Part shown: positions 5,803 to 6,701 of the stretch, piece after piece
Layout of the letters: each line of letters begins with the position of its first letter
Numbering within the stretch: the stretch's first letter is position 1
Origin: JALHVH01 sp964544265
GTDB lineage: Bacteria > Acidobacteriota > Aminicenantia > Aminicenantales > Saccharicenantaceae
DNA: 6,701 nt
Direction of reading: 5' to 3'
Assembly (NCBI GenBank): GCA_964544265.1
Contig: CAZJBD010000140.1
Coordinates: 1-6,701 of the forward strand
Made by a program: the position numbers and the translations under genes
The notes under the pieces: generated by a model
The model's database searches: none
Seen by the model: the letters and a program-made list of their open reading frames with translations, nothing else
What the model was told of the DNA's origin: nothing

Positions 5803-6701
5803 TATCGGACATCGTATCTCAGGAACCGGACGTAGGCCGCGGCGAAAGGCGCGATCAGCCAAAAGGCCAGCGAGATGAGGCCCCGCCAGTTTTCCTTGAA
5901 GATTTCCCCCAAGGAAGACGGGGCTATGGAAAATTTCGGCAGATTCTCGACGACGACGGGCTGGACGGAAAAGCCCAGGGACGCTTGACCGGCGGGGCTG
6001 ATCATGACCGTCCGTTTGATCTTGCTGAAAAGTTCATTATCGAGGGCCATCTGATGGGCCTTGACGGCGTTGAGGTAATGAGTCCGCTCGACCTCGCCCG
6101 TCCCACAGATGTCGGCGATGAAGCGGGCGAATGCCGCGCTGGGCGAGATCAAGGACAGATTGACGGCCAGGTTCTGCTGACGATGCTTTTGCTGCCGGTA
6201 GGTCTCGTCGATTGCGGCGATCTGCTGAGACTTTCGCTCCCGGGCCCGGAGTTCGATGTCGCCCTTCGTGGCGTCCCACTGTTTTCGCTCGGGCGATGCT
6301 GGATCATCAGCCGCTTCCGCCCGCCCCCCGCTGAAGATATTGTCGTACTGCCGGCCAAGTTCTTTCGCGGTTTCATTATCGACGGTCTTGGCCAGGAGGG
6401 ATTTTTCCAGCGAAACCTCGGTTTCGGTCCGTATCGGATAAACCAGAGCGGCGAGCATATCGCCGAGCTTGGGCATAATAAGCTGGAAGAACGCCCAGAC
6501 GAGGAGGATCGAGACGACGGAGGTTCGCGTTTTCGATGAACTCGTCGAGATCGTCATCCCGATCGTGTAATAGATCAGGATAAAAAGGGACGTCGAAAGA
6601 AAAATGATCAGAAGCCTTACCGGCGTATCTCCGCTGAAAAGGGGAAACGATCCGACGAGAAGCATCATGATTCCCAGGAGAAAGGCCAGGATGAGGGCTG
6701 T
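5802..6701 (-). CDS. ABC-2 type transporter permease, C-terminal part (first of a tandem trio, truncated by the window edge)
   Basis: The frame is open through the right edge, so the ATG codons near 6668 are internal and the true start lies outside. The visible 299 residues begin inside a membrane helix (TALILAFLLGIMMLLVGSFP) equivalent to helix 3 of the sister genes. Two further helices follow (about VRLLIIFLSTSLFILIYYTI and SVVSILLVWAFFQLIMPKL), then a long charged extracytoplasmic loop, then a last helix ending VRFLRYDVR. The loop contains LISPSAAFARFIADICGTG and LPKFSIAPSSLGEIF, which line up with VSPAAGF, AGTG and YPAFRY..SLAEIF in the second permease. The missing part should hold helices 1-2 and the ATPase-coupling segment. 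The stop at 5802 is 9 bp ahead of the next GTG, so the two are co-transcribed. Confidence 0.88.
   Translation of the reverse strand, partial: TALILAFLLGIMMLLVGSFPLFSGDTPVRLLIIFLSTSLFILIYYTIGMTISTSSSKTRTSVVSILLVWAFFQLIMPKLGDMLAALVYPIRTETEVSLEKSLLAKTVDNETAKELGRQYDNIFSGGRAEAADDPASPERKQWDATKGDIELRARERKSQQIAAIDETYRQQKHRQQNLAVNLSLISPSAAFARFIADICGTGEVERTHYLNAVKAHQMALDNELFSKIKRTVMISPAGQASLGFSVQPVVVENLPKFSIAPSSLGEIFKENWRGLISLAFWLIAPFAAAYVRFLRYDVR

Noticed and set aside
5679..6539. 286-codon open frame on the plus strand
   Set aside because: It is antisense to the first permease, which has clear helices and shared motifs. The plus-strand product is a Gly/Asp/Arg-rich shadow.
5802..6668. The first permease taken as complete from an ATG at 6668
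   Set aside because: The frame continues in the same hydrophobic helix to the window edge, and the helices 1-2 and coupling segment expected from the sisters are missing, so the ATG is internal.
1..6701. Mobile elements, CRISPR arrays, tRNA or rRNA
   Set aside because: Coding sequence fills nearly the whole window. No transposase or integrase motifs, no regularly spaced repeats and no RNA-gene signatures were seen by reading.

Overview
This GC-rich bacterial window is read almost entirely from the minus strand and holds six genes, two of them cut by the window edges. Nothing in it settles the taxonomy. The proteins (ABC-2 permeases of the large-loop type in tandem, a bacterial M19 dipeptidase, a secreted C45-like Ntn hydrolase) together with sigma70-like promoters suggest a free-living Gram-negative-type bacterium of the Acidobacteriota, Aminicenantes or Bacteroidota sphere. 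That is a guess from protein style, not a search result.

Layout in the direction of transcription (right to left). From the right edge to 3109 run three consecutive ABC-2 type permease genes: >6701-5802 (N-terminus missing), 5792-4545 and 4539-3109. They are separated by only 9 and 5 bp, each Shine-Dalgarno lies on or next to the preceding stop codon, and all three proteins end in the same pentapeptide, RYDVR. They are clearly one operon, and their ATPase is presumably outside the window. A 65-bp gap follows. It carries a near-consensus sigma70 promoter (TTGACA, 17 bp, TATAAG) with an inverted repeat whose arms bracket the promoter. The promoter drives a cytoplasmic M19 (renal-type) dipeptidase, 3043-1955.

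An 87-bp gap then holds a short GC hairpin and a second promoter-like sequence (TTGACC, 18 bp, extended -10 TGCTATACG). These lead into a small two-helix membrane protein of unknown function (1867-1133). After another 53 bp comes a GTG-started gene (1079 to beyond base 1). It encodes an exported N-terminal-nucleophile amidohydrolase of the C45 / acyl-CoA:6-aminopenicillanate acyltransferase-like group.

Functionally the window joins a membrane export or remodelling ABC operon to two unrelated amide-bond hydrolases, one cytoplasmic (dipeptides) and one predicted extracytoplasmic (linear amides or N-acyl compounds). The promoters imply three transcription units, and no shared pathway can be shown from the sequence. 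There is no sign of mobile elements, CRISPR arrays, tRNA or rRNA. No gene-free stretch exceeds 100 bp.
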